A stretch of 21,087 nucleotides of DNA from Nitrospirota bacterium (GCA_021790695.1 JAJYGJ010000172.1:1-21087), one strand, 5' to 3'; numbered from the stretch's first letter, positions 1 through 8,486 are shown. Notes: a model not told the origin generated them from the letters alone. Numbers and translations: made by a program.

Positions 1-1079
1 TCAAGGCGAAGGCAACCAACGCCGCTGGAGAGGATTACTGCGCGGGCGAGAACTTCGAGGAAGCCAAGAAGCTCTACAGCCCCTATGCCGAGAAGCTTGG
101 CACCTGCATCCGTAACCACATGATGATGATGGACATGAAGAGGGGTAAAGGGCCCATCCTCATGAACACCGACAAGGCCATGGCCGAGCTGGCAAAGACG
201 ATGGATGCCAAGCAGATAAAACACCTCGAAGCCGAGGCATGGGAAGACTTCCTTGACATGTGCATCGGCCAGGCCGGCGTCTGGGCGGGTATGGACATAG
301 AGCCCGACAAAAGGCCTTCAGAGATCATGCCTACGGAGCCCTATCTGCTCGGTTCCCACGCTGGCTGCGCGGGCTTCTGGGTAAGCGGCCCCGACGATCT
401 GGGCGCTCCCGCTGACTGGAGCTGGGGCTACAACAGGATGTCCACCGTCAAGGGTCTCTTCATGATGGGCGACATCTGCGGCGCATCCGGCCACAAGTTC
501 TCCTCCGGCTCCCATGCCGAGGGCCGCATCGCCGCCAAGTCGGCCATTGCCTTCGTCCTCGACAACAAGGACTTCAAGCCGACCATAACCAAGCCGGCCG
601 ATGAGATCACGGCTGAGATGTATCTGCCGTTCGAGATGTATGAAAAGTACAAGACCCATTCGACTGCGCCTGAGATCAACCCTTACTACATAAAGCCCAA
701 GATGGTGCAGGCCAGACTGCAGAAGATCGGCGATGAGTACTTCGGCGGCGTGGCCACGTGGTACATGACGAGCAAGACCCTGCTTGAGGAAGGGCTCCGG
801 CAGCTCATGCTGCTCAAGGAGGACGCCGCAATGACCGCGGCCAAGGACCTCCACGAGCTTCTGCGCGCCTGGGAGAACTACCACAGGATATGGGCTCTCG
901 AGACCCACGCAAGGCACATCCTCTTCAGGGAAGAGTCCAGGTATCCTGGCTACTACTACAGGGGCGACTTCCTGGCCATCGATGACAAGAACTGGAAGTG
1001 CTTCGTCAACTCCAGGTTCGACCCGAAGACCGGCCAGTGGAGCGTCTTCAAGAAGGATTACGTGCAGCTTATAGCCTGA
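1..1079 (+). CDS. aprA: Adenylylsulfate (APS) reductase alpha subunit, C-terminal part
   Basis: AprA is the FAD-bearing catalytic subunit of dissimilatory APS reductase, which reduces APS to sulfite and AMP in the cytoplasm with electrons from AprB and, in sulfate reducers, QmoABC. The gene runs in from the left edge; the frame is open from base 3, leaving 358 residues of a family usually about 650 long. Visible family signatures are the region around 'KLGTCIRNHMMM' near the start and 'GASGHKFSSGSHAEGR' near residue 160 of the fragment, which matches the conserved AprA segment holding the active-site His. The C-terminus ('WKCFVNSRFDPKTGQWSVFKKDY') is also typical. No frameshift is seen. aprB, and probably sat, should lie just upstream outside the window. 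qmoA follows after 238 bp. Confidence 0.95.
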   Translation, partial: KAKATNAAGEDYCAGENFEEAKKLYSPYAEKLGTCIRNHMMMMDMKRGKGPILMNTDKAMAELAKTMDAKQIKHLEAEAWEDFLDMCIGQAGVWAGMDIEPDKRPSEIMPTEPYLLGSHAGCAGFWVSGPDDLGAPADWSWGYNRMSTVKGLFMMGDICGASGHKFSSGSHAEGRIAAKSAIAFVLDNKDFKPTITKPADEITAEMYLPFEMYEKYKTHSTAPEINPYYIKPKMVQARLQKIGDEYFGGVATWYMTSKTLLEEGLRQLMLLKEDAAMTAAKDLHELLRAWENYHRIWALETHARHILFREESRYPGYYYRGDFLAIDDKNWKCFVNSRFDPKTGQWSVFKKDYVQLIA

Positions 1080-1110
1080 TGTCGGCATCTGAGCGTTGAG
1101 CAGAATTGAT

Positions 1111-1148
1111 GGAAAGGGGGCATACCCGTGCGGGCATGCCCCCTTTCC
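1111..1148 (+). terminator. Strong hairpin after aprA
   Basis: A 13-bp perfect stem (1111-1123 with 1136-1148) encloses a 12-base loop that can itself pair (ccc/ggg). It lies 31 bases after the aprA stop. The following bases are A-rich rather than a T tract, so it is not a textbook intrinsic terminator. It may end or protect the aprBA transcript and so separate it from qmoABC. Confidence 0.55.
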
Positions 1149-1259
1149 AATAAAAAGGGTATCCGTTTCTTATATGGTTATAAAATATTGCTATTTCCAT
1201 TAGCGCCGATAAATAGGTTATATTGAAATGTTATTCCTTTGCTGTTACTCCCTAAGGGG

Positions 1260-1288
1260 TTTATATAAATTACGAATTTTGTTATAGA
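1260..1288 (+). promoter_or_regulatory. Possible qmoABC promoter
   Basis: The stretch 1150-1300 is clearly AT-rich against its neighbours. Within it, TTTATA (1260-1265) and TATAGA (1283-1288) are 17 bases apart and would start transcription shortly before the qmoA Shine-Dalgarno. The -35 match is poor, so this is only a candidate. A 7-base motif CCTAAGG occurs both near 1252 and again in the qmoA ribosome-binding site. Confidence 0.25.
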
Positions 1289-1317
1289 TAACCGACCAAG
1301 CCTAAGGAGGTTCGTAA

Positions 1318-2583
1318 ATGGCTGAACAAAGCATCCTCGTCATTGGGGGCGGCATAAGCGGGCTCACGGCAGCGCTGGAGGCCGCGGAGGCCGGCCACGA
1401 TGTAACGATCGTGGAGAAAAACCCGTATCTGGGAGGCAGAGTCGCGCAGCTTAACAAGTATTTCCCGAAACTCTGCCCGCCCGTATGCGGCCTGGAGATC
1501 AACTACCGCAGGATCAAGGAAAACGCGAAAGTCAGCTTTCATACCATGTCCAGGGTGGAGGCTGTCTCGGCCAGGGGCGGCTCCTTTGAAGTGACGATCT
1601 CAAAGGCCCCGCGGTACATAAACGACCGGTGCGTGGGCTGCGACGCCTGCGCCCAGGCCTGTCCCGCCTACCGCCCGGATGATTTCAATTTCGGGATGGG
1701 CAGGACAAAGGCGGCGTACCTGCCCTTCGATCAGGCATATCCGATGCAGTACGTGATAGACTCCGCAAGCTGCACCAAGGATTGCGGTCAGAAGTGCAAG
1801 GAGGCCTGCAAGTACGGCGCCGTCGACCTGGACATGAAGCCCGGGACCTTCAAGATGGACGCCTCCGCCATCGTGGTCGCCACCGGCTGGAACCCGTACG
1901 ACATCTCGAAGGTGGATATACTGGGCATGGGCAGGGTCAAAAACGTGATCACCAACATGATGATGGAGCGGCTGGCCGCGCCAAACGGCCCCACGGGCGG
2001 CAAGATACTGCGCCCCTCCGACGGCAAGGAGCCCAAAAAGGTGGCCTTCGTCCAATGCGCCGGCTCCCGTGACGAAAACAATCTGCCTTACTGCTCATAT
2101 ATCTGCTGCATGGCATCTCTGAAGCAGACGACCTATCTCAAGGAGCAGTATCCGGACGCCGAGATCGATATCTTCTACATAGACATGAGGACCCCCGGCA
2201 GATACGAGAAATTCTACTGGAAGGTCAGGGACATGGAGGGGGTCAGCTTCACGAAAGGCAAGGTAGCCAGGGTCGAAGGCGCGGACGGCGACGATGTGAC
2301 GGTGACCCTGGAGGACGTCCTGAACGGCAAGCGGGTGAAGCGCACCTTCGATATGGTCGTGCTTGCGGCGGGAATGGAGGCCGCGACGAATCAGGCCCCC
2401 GTGCCGCTTGACATAAAGTACACGGCCGAGGGGATGATAGTGCCTTCGTCGCTCAAGCCGGGCATATACGCCGTGGGCTCGGCCAAGAGCCCGGTGGATG
2501 TGGCCAGGTCGGTGCAGGACGCCACGGGCGCGGCCCTGAAATCCATCCAGAGCGCTTTGCTTACGGCGGGAGGAGTAAAATAA
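1318..2583 (+). CDS. qmoA: Quinone-modifying oxidoreductase subunit QmoA
   Basis: QmoA is the smaller HdrA-like flavoprotein of the QmoABC complex, which links the menaquinol pool to APS reductase. The 421-residue product has an N-terminal dinucleotide-binding motif (VIGGGISG, about residues 8-15). It has two cysteine groups: C105/C108/C111/C115 ('CVGCDACAQACP') and C152/C156/C160/C164. It also carries the HdrA-type segment 'VQCAGSRDENNLPYCSYICC' near residue 245. The length fits the family. The start is set by a near-perfect Shine-Dalgarno TAAGGAGG (1303-1310), 7 bases before the ATG. The stop overlaps the qmoB start as TAATG, so the two genes are translationally coupled. Confidence 0.96.
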   Translation: MAEQSILVIGGGISGLTAALEAAEAGHDVTIVEKNPYLGGRVAQLNKYFPKLCPPVCGLEINYRRIKENAKVSFHTMSRVEAVSARGGSFEVTISKAPRYINDRCVGCDACAQACPAYRPDDFNFGMGRTKAAYLPFDQAYPMQYVIDSASCTKDCGQKCKEACKYGAVDLDMKPGTFKMDASAIVVATGWNPYDISKVDILGMGRVKNVITNMMMERLAAPNGPTGGKILRPSDGKEPKKVAFVQCAGSRDENNLPYCSYICCMASLKQTTYLKEQYPDAEIDIFYIDMRTPGRYEKFYWKVRDMEGVSFTKGKVARVEGADGDDVTVTLEDVLNGKRVKRTFDMVVLAAGMEAATNQAPVPLDIKYTAEGMIVPSSLKPGIYAVGSAKSPVDVARSVQDATGAALKSIQSALLTAGGVK

Positions 2584-4817
2584 TGGAAAAAAAATACGGC
2601 GTATATATATGCAGGGGTTGCGGCATCGGCGAGGCGGTTGACGTTGAAAAGCTGATCGCCGGGGCCTCTTCGTCCGGCAAGGTCGCGAAGGAAAAATTCA
2701 AGGTCCACGACGCCCTCTGCTCTCCGGAAGGCGTGGCCATGATAAATGCCGATATAAAAAACGAGGGCGTAAACGCCTTCAATATCGTGGCCTGTTCGCA
2801 GAGGTCGAAGGTCGAGGCCTTTGACTTCCCGGGCTGCGTCACCGCGCGGACCAACGTCAGGGAGCTTGTGGCCTGGAGCATGACCCCGATGGAGGAGGCC
2901 ACAAACCAGCTTGCAATCGACTACACCGTCATGGGGATAATAAAGACGCAGAAGGGCGATTTGCCCGAGCCGGGCATCCTCGAAAATCTCAACCGGACGG
3001 TCCTGGTCATAGGCGGCGGAATTACCGGCGTTACCGCGGCCCTCGAGGCCGCGAAGGCAGGCTACGATGTGGAACTGGTTGAGAAAGAGGCGGAGCTGGG
3101 GGGCTGGGGGTCGAAGCTCTTTAAGGCCATCCCGACGGGCTATCCCTTCGAGGGGCTCGAGGAGCCGGCCGTAATTGCGAAGATCAAGGAGGCCCGGGCC
3201 AATCCGAAGATCAGGATCCATACTTCAACCACCGTTTCGAAGACGGACGGCCAGCCGGGGCTCTACGATGTGACGCTCATGACCCCCGGCGGGGAGGAGA
3301 CCATAAAGGCGGGCGCCGTCGTGCTCGCGGCCGGCTGGAAGCCCTATGACGCAACGAAGCTCACCCATCTGGGCTACGGGCTGCCGAACGTCGTCACGAG
3401 TGTCGAATTCGAGGAGATGGCCAAAAAGGGAAAGATAACCAGGCCCTCCGACGGGAAGGCGGCCGGCAAGGTGGCCTTCATTCAGTGTGCGGGGTCGAGG
3501 GACCCGGAGCATCTGCCCTACTGCTCGAGCTTCTGCTGCTCCACCTCCCTCAAACAGGCTAAATACGTCAGAGACGCCAACCAGGATGCCCTGGCGATGA
3601 TCTTTTACAAGGACATAAGGACACCCGGCCAGACGGAGCTTTTCTACAAGAACATGCAAAACGACCCGGGCGTCATGCTGACCAAGGCCCAGGTCACTGG
3701 CATTACCGAGGCCGGCGCCGGCAATCTCTACGTGGAGGCCGAAGACACCCTTCTCGGCAAAAAGGTGAAGGCGCTTGCGGACCTGGTGGTGCTTGCCGTG
3801 GGTATTGTGCCCGCAACGGCTGGCCCGCAACAGTACCTGGACGGGCTCACGGCCGCGGCCGGCAAGGGCGATGATGCGAAGGCCAAATATATCGCGGAGA
3901 CGCCGAAACCGGACTTCCTCCTGAACCTGGGCTACAAGCAGGGGCCGGAAATCCCCTCGATGGAGGGCGGCTACGGTTTCGCGGACTCCAACTTCCTCTG
4001 CTTCCAGTACGAGACCAGGAGGACCGGCATTTACACGGCGGGCTGCGTGAGACAGCCCATGAGGATGGCCGAGGCGGCGGAAGACGCCGCCGGCGCGGCG
4101 ATGAAGGCCATACAGGCGATAGAGCACGTGGCCAAGGGCATTGCCGTCCATCCGAGGGCATGGGACGTAACGTACCCGGACCCGATGATGACCCGGTGCA
4201 CGTCCTGCAAGCGCTGCACGGAGGAGTGTCCCTTCGGCGCGATCGATGAGGACGCCAAGGGCACGCCCTTCTACAAGATAAACCGCTGCAGAAGGTGCGG
4301 CACCTGCATGGGCGCCTGCCCGGAGCGGATCGTCTCTTTCAAGGACTACCACGTGGACATGATAGGCTCCATGATAAAGTCCATGGATGTCCCCGAGGAG
4401 GGCCTGAGGATAATCTGTCTCGCGTGCGAAAACGACGCCTACGCGGCGCTGGACACCGTCGGCATAAGGAGAAAACAGAAATTGAACCCCGCAGTGAGGA
4501 TCGTGCCCGTCAGGTGCCTGGGCTCCACCAACCTGGTCTGGGTGGCGGACGCCTTCTCCAGGGGCATAGACGGGATGCTGCTTCTCGGGTGCAAGTACGG
4601 AGAGGACTATCAGTGCCATTTCGTAAAGGGAAGCGAACTTGCCAACTACCGTTTCACCAAGGTCCAGGAGACGCTGGACAGGCTGCAGCTTGAGGCCGAG
4701 AGGTGCAAGCTGCTTCAGGTCGGCATAGACGACTACGCCAAGCTCCCGGAGATGATCGAGGAGTTCGCCAAGAACATAGAGGACCAGCTTGGTCCCAATC
4801 CGTTTAAAGGTTTTTAA
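2583..4817 (+). CDS. qmoB: Quinone-modifying oxidoreductase subunit QmoB
   Basis: QmoB is the larger HdrA-like flavoprotein of the Qmo complex. In order the 744 residues show an N-terminal HdrA-like segment (about 1-130, C10 and C13), an FAD-binding fold starting with VIGGGITG at 142-149, and the CAGSRD...YCSSFCC segment near residue 300. Two ferredoxin-type clusters follow (C539/C542/C545/C549 and C569/C572/C575/C579). The C-terminal domain from about 605 resembles MvhD, the electron-transfer subunit of F420-non-reducing hydrogenase (C612, C615 and later 'GCKYGEDYQC'). This fusion is the normal QmoB architecture and is why flavin-based electron bifurcation or confurcation has been discussed for Qmo. 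The ATG overlaps the qmoA stop by one base and has a GGGAGGAG site upstream. Confidence 0.96.
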   Translation: MEKKYGVYICRGCGIGEAVDVEKLIAGASSSGKVAKEKFKVHDALCSPEGVAMINADIKNEGVNAFNIVACSQRSKVEAFDFPGCVTARTNVRELVAWSMTPMEEATNQLAIDYTVMGIIKTQKGDLPEPGILENLNRTVLVIGGGITGVTAALEAAKAGYDVELVEKEAELGGWGSKLFKAIPTGYPFEGLEEPAVIAKIKEARANPKIRIHTSTTVSKTDGQPGLYDVTLMTPGGEETIKAGAVVLAAGWKPYDATKLTHLGYGLPNVVTSVEFEEMAKKGKITRPSDGKAAGKVAFIQCAGSRDPEHLPYCSSFCCSTSLKQAKYVRDANQDALAMIFYKDIRTPGQTELFYKNMQNDPGVMLTKAQVTGITEAGAGNLYVEAEDTLLGKKVKALADLVVLAVGIVPATAGPQQYLDGLTAAAGKGDDAKAKYIAETPKPDFLLNLGYKQGPEIPSMEGGYGFADSNFLCFQYETRRTGIYTAGCVRQPMRMAEAAEDAAGAAMKAIQAIEHVAKGIAVHPRAWDVTYPDPMMTRCTSCKRCTEECPFGAIDEDAKGTPFYKINRCRRCGTCMGACPERIVSFKDYHVDMIGSMIKSMDVPEEGLRIICLACENDAYAALDTVGIRRKQKLNPAVRIVPVRCLGSTNLVWVADAFSRGIDGMLLLGCKYGEDYQCHFVKGSELANYRFTKVQETLDRLQLEAERCKLLQVGIDDYAKLPEMIEEFAKNIEDQLGPNPFKGF

Positions 4818-4834
4818 AAAAGTTTGAACTTGGC

Positions 4835-4873
4835 CCGGGGCAGGGCCGTGCCGTTATCGGGACGGCCCCCCGG
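4835..4873 (+). other. Intercistronic hairpin between qmoB and qmoC
   Basis: Bases 4835-4840 (ccgggg) pair with 4868-4873, and 4844-4849 (ggccgt) pair with 4862-4867, giving a 12-bp bulged stem with a 12-base loop. No T tract follows, so it is unlikely to be a terminator. A role as processing or stability element setting the qmoC level is inference. Confidence 0.45.
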
Positions 4874-4875
4874 AT

Positions 4876-4906
4876 CGACAAAGAAGCGACAAAGATGGCG
4901 ACAAAG
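4876..4906 (+). repeat. Three spaced copies of CGACAAAG before qmoC
   Basis: The octamer CGACAAAG begins at 4876, 4887 and 4899, with 11- and 12-base periods, about one helical turn. It ends just upstream of the qmoC Shine-Dalgarno AAGGAGG (4912-4918). The spacing would suit protein binding on one DNA face, or the copies may be slippage products. Confidence 0.5.
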
Positions 4907-4928
4907 ACGGCAAGGAGGAAGGTAATTA

Positions 4929-6059
4929 ATGAGTGAAAGGATATTGAATCCGGATCTCGGGTTTGTAAAAGACGTAATAAACGCGGGCGGAGAGTCGTTA
5001 AAGAAGTGCTATCAGTGCGCCACCTGCTCGGTGGTCTGCAACGTCTCGCCGGATGACAGCCCCTTTCCCCGGAAGGAGATGGTGCAGGCGCAGTGGGGCC
5101 TGAAGGAGGACCTCTTCAGGAACCCCGATATCTGGCTCTGCCACCAGTGCAGCGATTGCACGGCCTACTGCCCTCGGGGGGCGAAGCCCGGGGAAGTCCT
5201 GAACGCGGTCCGGAAGGTGAGCATAGCGGAGTTTTCGGCGCCAAAATTCCTGGCGGACATCGTAAACAAGCCGGCGGCCCTCATCCCGCTCCTTGCGGCG
5301 CCCCTGGTCATCCTCCTGGTGTGGAGTCATCTTTTGAACATGGGAAGCGCCGCTGCCGCCGTTTATGGCAGTAGTTTTATTGCCAGTGGCCAGTTCAAGT
5401 TCATAGACCCCTTGTTCGGCGCCGCGGCGGTCTTTGCGGTCGTCATGCTGGCCCGCGGCGTGAGCAAGTACTGGAATGCAATGTCGGCCGGTCTTCCCGT
5501 TGCCGGGCCGAAGATGGAGCTTGGCCAGGCGATAGGGGAGACTATCAGGGACATCCTGGGGCACGAGCGCTTTAAAAAATGCGAGGTGACCAAGGCCAGG
5601 TCCACGGCCCATATGCTGGTCCTTTACAGCTTCATCGGGCTCTTGGTGACGACGCTCCTCGCGCTCACCAAGATGATTCCGGAGTATTTTGCGTTGAACT
5701 GGAGCACTGCGTTTGTTGAGGGGCTTGTGAGCGCCTACAAGATCATTGGCGCCGTGAGCGGGGTCATCCTCATCATCGGCATCCTGCTTGTGATGTCGAA
5801 CCGGGCCAAGAATGCGCCCAAGGCGGGCATGGGCAGCTATTATGACTGGCTGTTCATCTCCCTGGTGGCCGGGCTGGGCATAACGGGCCTGTTTACGGAG
5901 CTTTTAAGGCTTGCCAACACGCCCATCGCCTACGGGATGTACGTGGCCCATCTCATGCTGGTTTTTTTCCTGTTTGCGTATGCCCCTTATTCGAAGATGG
6001 CCCACATGTTCTACCGGGCAACGGCGATGGTCTTCGCCAGGATGACGGGCAGGATGTAA
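4929..6059 (+). CDS. qmoC: Quinone-modifying oxidoreductase membrane subunit QmoC
   Basis: QmoC is the membrane anchor of the Qmo complex and the site of quinol oxidation; in the family it is a fusion of an HdrC-like iron-sulfur domain with an HdrE-like cytochrome b. The 376 residues show two [4Fe-4S] motifs at C27/C30/C33/C37 and C71/C74/C77/C81. About six hydrophobic segments follow (roughly 115-136, 155-177, 225-249, 268-289, 306-328 and 335-360). Candidate heme-b histidines sit in 'STAHMLV', 'YVAHLML' and 'KMAHMF'. The start has a good Shine-Dalgarno (AAGGAGG at 4912-4918, 10 bases before ATG). It is separated from qmoB by 111 bp that hold a hairpin and a short repeat, unlike the overlapping qmoA-qmoB junction. 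Confidence 0.95.
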   Translation: MSERILNPDLGFVKDVINAGGESLKKCYQCATCSVVCNVSPDDSPFPRKEMVQAQWGLKEDLFRNPDIWLCHQCSDCTAYCPRGAKPGEVLNAVRKVSIAEFSAPKFLADIVNKPAALIPLLAAPLVILLVWSHLLNMGSAAAAVYGSSFIASGQFKFIDPLFGAAAVFAVVMLARGVSKYWNAMSAGLPVAGPKMELGQAIGETIRDILGHERFKKCEVTKARSTAHMLVLYSFIGLLVTTLLALTKMIPEYFALNWSTAFVEGLVSAYKIIGAVSGVILIIGILLVMSNRAKNAPKAGMGSYYDWLFISLVAGLGITGLFTELLRLANTPIAYGMYVAHLMLVFFLFAYAPYSKMAHMFYRATAMVFARMTGRM

Positions 6060-6168
6060 CGGGGCGGCCTGACGCGGAGGGCGGGGGGACGGTCCGTTGT
6101 ATAGGACAGGACGAGGCCGCAGGGAGGCCTGTCGGTTCCGCCCGCGCGGCTCCCGCCGGAAAAGCGGG

Positions 6169-6198
6169 TTGACATCTGAACCCCCGATGTCTTATTGT
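6169..6198 (+). promoter_or_regulatory. Likely hppA promoter
   Basis: A perfect TTGACA (6169-6174) is followed after 18 bases by TATTGT (6193-6198, 4 of 6 to consensus). Transcription would begin near 6205 and give a leader of about 205 bases before the hppA ATG. hppA may also be read through from qmoC. Confidence 0.4.
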
Positions 6199-6201
6199 TT
6201 C

Positions 6202-6303
6202 AGGGCCCCCTTGAAAATACACGGATTCGCAAGAGAAGATTTGTGGGGAAACTTGCAAGGGCCAGAGCGCCGGAGGGGTGCGGCAAAGGGGGAAGGGGGC
6301 CTT
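6202..6303 (+). promoter_or_regulatory. Candidate structured 5' leader of hppA
   Basis: Bases 6202-6212 can pair with 6293-6303 (11 bp, one G-U), closing a domain of about 100 bases. Inside are two further helices, 6229-6233 with 6252-6256 (gcaag/cttgc) and 6269-6272 with 6281-6284 (gccg/cggc). The closing helix begins almost exactly at the predicted transcription start. I do not recognise a known riboswitch class, and purine runs make alternative pairings possible. Confidence 0.3.
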
Positions 6304-6410
6304 CGGTTGATAAAGGGTCAAAGCGGGTTTTCGCCAAGGGAAAGGCGCGACATGTCACAAGGATTCTTTGAATCTGGGGTTTCATCAAAAATCTTTATTA
6401 GGAGGAGGAA

Positions 6411-8486
6411 ATGAGCGGTAACGGTATATTGTTATTTGCGTTTCTCTGCGGAGTGGCGGGAGTGCTTTATTCCCTCATCTCCGCGGCATGGGTCTCGAAA
6501 CAGAATGCCGGCAGCGACAGGATGCAAGCGATATCGGCTGCCGTAAAGGAAGGCGCCGAGGCCTTCCTCAAAAGGGAATACCGGACGGTAGGCCTGGTTG
6601 GCATTGTCATCTTCATTCTCATCTGGGCATTCAACCTCGGCATCTTTACGGCGGTCGGTTTTCTGGTCGGCGCCGTGGGCTCTGCATTGGCGGGCTACAT
6701 AGGCATGATGGTCTCGGTCAGGGCCAACGTGAGGACGGCCCAGGCGGCGAACAGGGGCCTTAAGGCGGCCCTCGGGCTTGCCTTCAGGGGCGGCTCGGTC
6801 ACGGGCCTCATGGTCGTGGGCCTCGGTCTGCTCGTCTTGTCGGCCTTTTTCTATCTCGTAAGAAGCGCGATCGGCGATGAGGTCTTCCATGCCATCATCG
6901 GGCTCGGCTTCGGCTGCTCGCTGATGAGCGTCTTCGCCCGTATCGCGGGCGGCATCTACACGAAGGCCGCCGACGTGGGCGCGGACCTCGTGGGCAAGGT
7001 CGAGGCGGGCATCCCGGAGGACGACCCCAGGAACCCCGCCGTTATCGCCGACAACGTGGGCGACAACGTGGGCGACTGCGCCGGCATGGCGGCGGACCTT
7101 TACGAGACGTACACCTTCACGCTGGTGGCCGCCATGCTGCTGGCGAAGACGGCATTCGGCGCTGACAGCCTCTGGGTCGAATTCCCGATGATCCTGGGCG
7201 GCGTTTCGATCATCACCAGCATCATAGGCACCTTCTTTGTGAAGCTTGGCAGGAATAACTACATCATGGGCGCGCTTTACAAGGGCCTGGCCGTATCGGG
7301 CATCCTCGCGGCCATAGCCTACTATTTCGCCGCCGGCTGGTTCCTCGGGGTTCCGGGCGTGGCGCCCGTCTTTACGCAGGGGGGTGTTTTCATCATCTCC
7401 GTCATCGGCCTTGTGCTTACGGGGGCCATAGTTCTTATAACCGAGTACTTCACCTCGAAGAGCTTCGGCCCGGTCAAGCACATAGCCTCCGCCAGCCAGA
7501 CCGGCCATGGCACGAACGTCATAGCGGGTCTTGCCGTTAGCATGAAGTCCACGGCGCTTCCCGCCCTGGCCATAGTGGGGGCGATCCTCTACTCCTACCG
7601 CATCGGCGCGGGGGGGTTTGTGGGCCTTAGCTCGGCGCAGGCGCTCGCGGGTCTCTTCGCAGTCGGCCTGACCGCTGTCGCCATGCTCTCCATGACCGGC
7701 ATCGTCATCGCCATAGACTCCTACGGGCCGATAACCGATAACGCGGGCGGCATAGCCGAGATGGCCGAGCTTCCCGAGGAAGTCCGTAACATCACCGATC
7801 CCTTGGATGCGGTCGGCAACACGACGAAGGCCGTCACCAAGGGATACGCGATCGCTTCCGCGGCCCTTGCAGCCCTGGTCCTCTTCGCCGAGTATTCGAG
7901 GACGGCCGCAGGCGCGGGCGCGGCCCTCAGCTTCGATCTGTCGAGCCCGATGGTCATCGTGGGCCTCTTCATCGGCGGCCTGCTGCCCTACTATTTCGGC
8001 GCCCTCCTGATGGAGGCCGTGGGTTCGGCGGCCGGCGGCGTTGTCGATGAGGTCAGACGCCAGTTCCGCGAGATCAAGGGCATCATGGAAGGCACGGGCA
8101 GGCCGGAATACGGCAAGTGCGTTGACATAGTCACCAAGTCCGCCATCAGGCAGATGATGCTGCCCGCGCTCCTGCCGGTCATCACCCCGGTCATCGTCGG
8201 CTTTCTGCTGGGCAGGGAGGCCCTGGGCGGCGCGCTCATCGGCACGATCGTCACCGGGCTCTTCCAGGCGATCGCCATGACCAGCGGCGGCGGCGCATGG
8301 GATAACGCCAAGAAATTCATCGAGGACGGCGCGTACGGCGGCAAGAAGTCCGAGGCCCACAAGGCAGCCGTTACCGGCGACACCGTCGGCGACCCGTACA
8401 AGGACACGGCGGGCCCGGCCATAAACCCGATGATCAAGGTCGTAAACATTGTCGCGCTTCTGATAGTGCCGCTTCTTCTGCGCTAA
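6411..8486 (+). CDS. hppA: Membrane proton-pumping pyrophosphatase, K+-independent type
   Basis: HppA hydrolyses pyrophosphate in the membrane and pumps protons outward, conserving energy from the PPi that ATP sulfurylase releases. The 691-residue product is strongly hydrophobic, like the 16-helix family. It carries the catalytic motif DVGADLVGKVE (from residue 188), the acidic stretch 'DNVGDNVGDCAGMAADLYET' near 218, and 'GDTVGDPYKDTAGPAINPM' near the C-terminus. The class-defining segment GNTTKAVTKG has Lys473 and Thr476. In this family Lys and Thr there mark K+-independent H+-PPases, whereas K+-dependent ones carry Ala and Gly/Ala. The start is fixed by AGGAGGAGG directly upstream. It follows qmoABC on the same strand and ends at a strong terminator. 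Confidence 0.96.
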   Translation: MSGNGILLFAFLCGVAGVLYSLISAAWVSKQNAGSDRMQAISAAVKEGAEAFLKREYRTVGLVGIVIFILIWAFNLGIFTAVGFLVGAVGSALAGYIGMMVSVRANVRTAQAANRGLKAALGLAFRGGSVTGLMVVGLGLLVLSAFFYLVRSAIGDEVFHAIIGLGFGCSLMSVFARIAGGIYTKAADVGADLVGKVEAGIPEDDPRNPAVIADNVGDNVGDCAGMAADLYETYTFTLVAAMLLAKTAFGADSLWVEFPMILGGVSIITSIIGTFFVKLGRNNYIMGALYKGLAVSGILAAIAYYFAAGWFLGVPGVAPVFTQGGVFIISVIGLVLTGAIVLITEYFTSKSFGPVKHIASASQTGHGTNVIAGLAVSMKSTALPALAIVGAILYSYRIGAGGFVGLSSAQALAGLFAVGLTAVAMLSMTGIVIAIDSYGPITDNAGGIAEMAELPEEVRNITDPLDAVGNTTKAVTKGYAIASAALAALVLFAEYSRTAAGAGAALSFDLSSPMVIVGLFIGGLLPYYFGALLMEAVGSAAGGVVDEVRRQFREIKGIMEGTGRPEYGKCVDIVTKSAIRQMMLPALLPVITPVIVGFLLGREALGGALIGTIVTGLFQAIAMTSGGGAWDNAKKFIEDGAYGGKKSEAHKAAVTGDTVGDPYKDTAGPAINPMIKVVNIVALLIVPLLLR

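Larger units (their letters stand above)
6060..6410. other. 351-bp intergenic region, qmoC to hppA
   Basis: No convincing gene is seen; the frames here lack family resemblance and ribosome-binding sites. The region holds a small CCCGC/GCGGG hairpin (6152-6168) followed by a likely promoter, a candidate folded leader and a strong ribosome-binding site in front of hppA. A GATTC-TTT-GAATC hairpin at 6362-6374 lies near the hppA start. Confidence 0.6.

Noticed and set aside
4844..4873. Terminator between qmoB and qmoC
   Set aside because: The stem is GC-rich but no T tract follows and qmoC lies directly downstream, so I record it only as an intercistronic hairpin.
6097..6414. A 105-codon plus-strand frame between qmoC and hppA
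   Set aside because: It overlaps the hppA promoter, ribosome-binding site and start codon, and has no recognisable protein features.
7035..7075. Tandem direct repeat in hppA (AACGTGGGCGAC twice)
   Set aside because: It encodes the conserved DNVGDNVGD catalytic motif of the family, so it is protein constraint rather than a DNA repeat.
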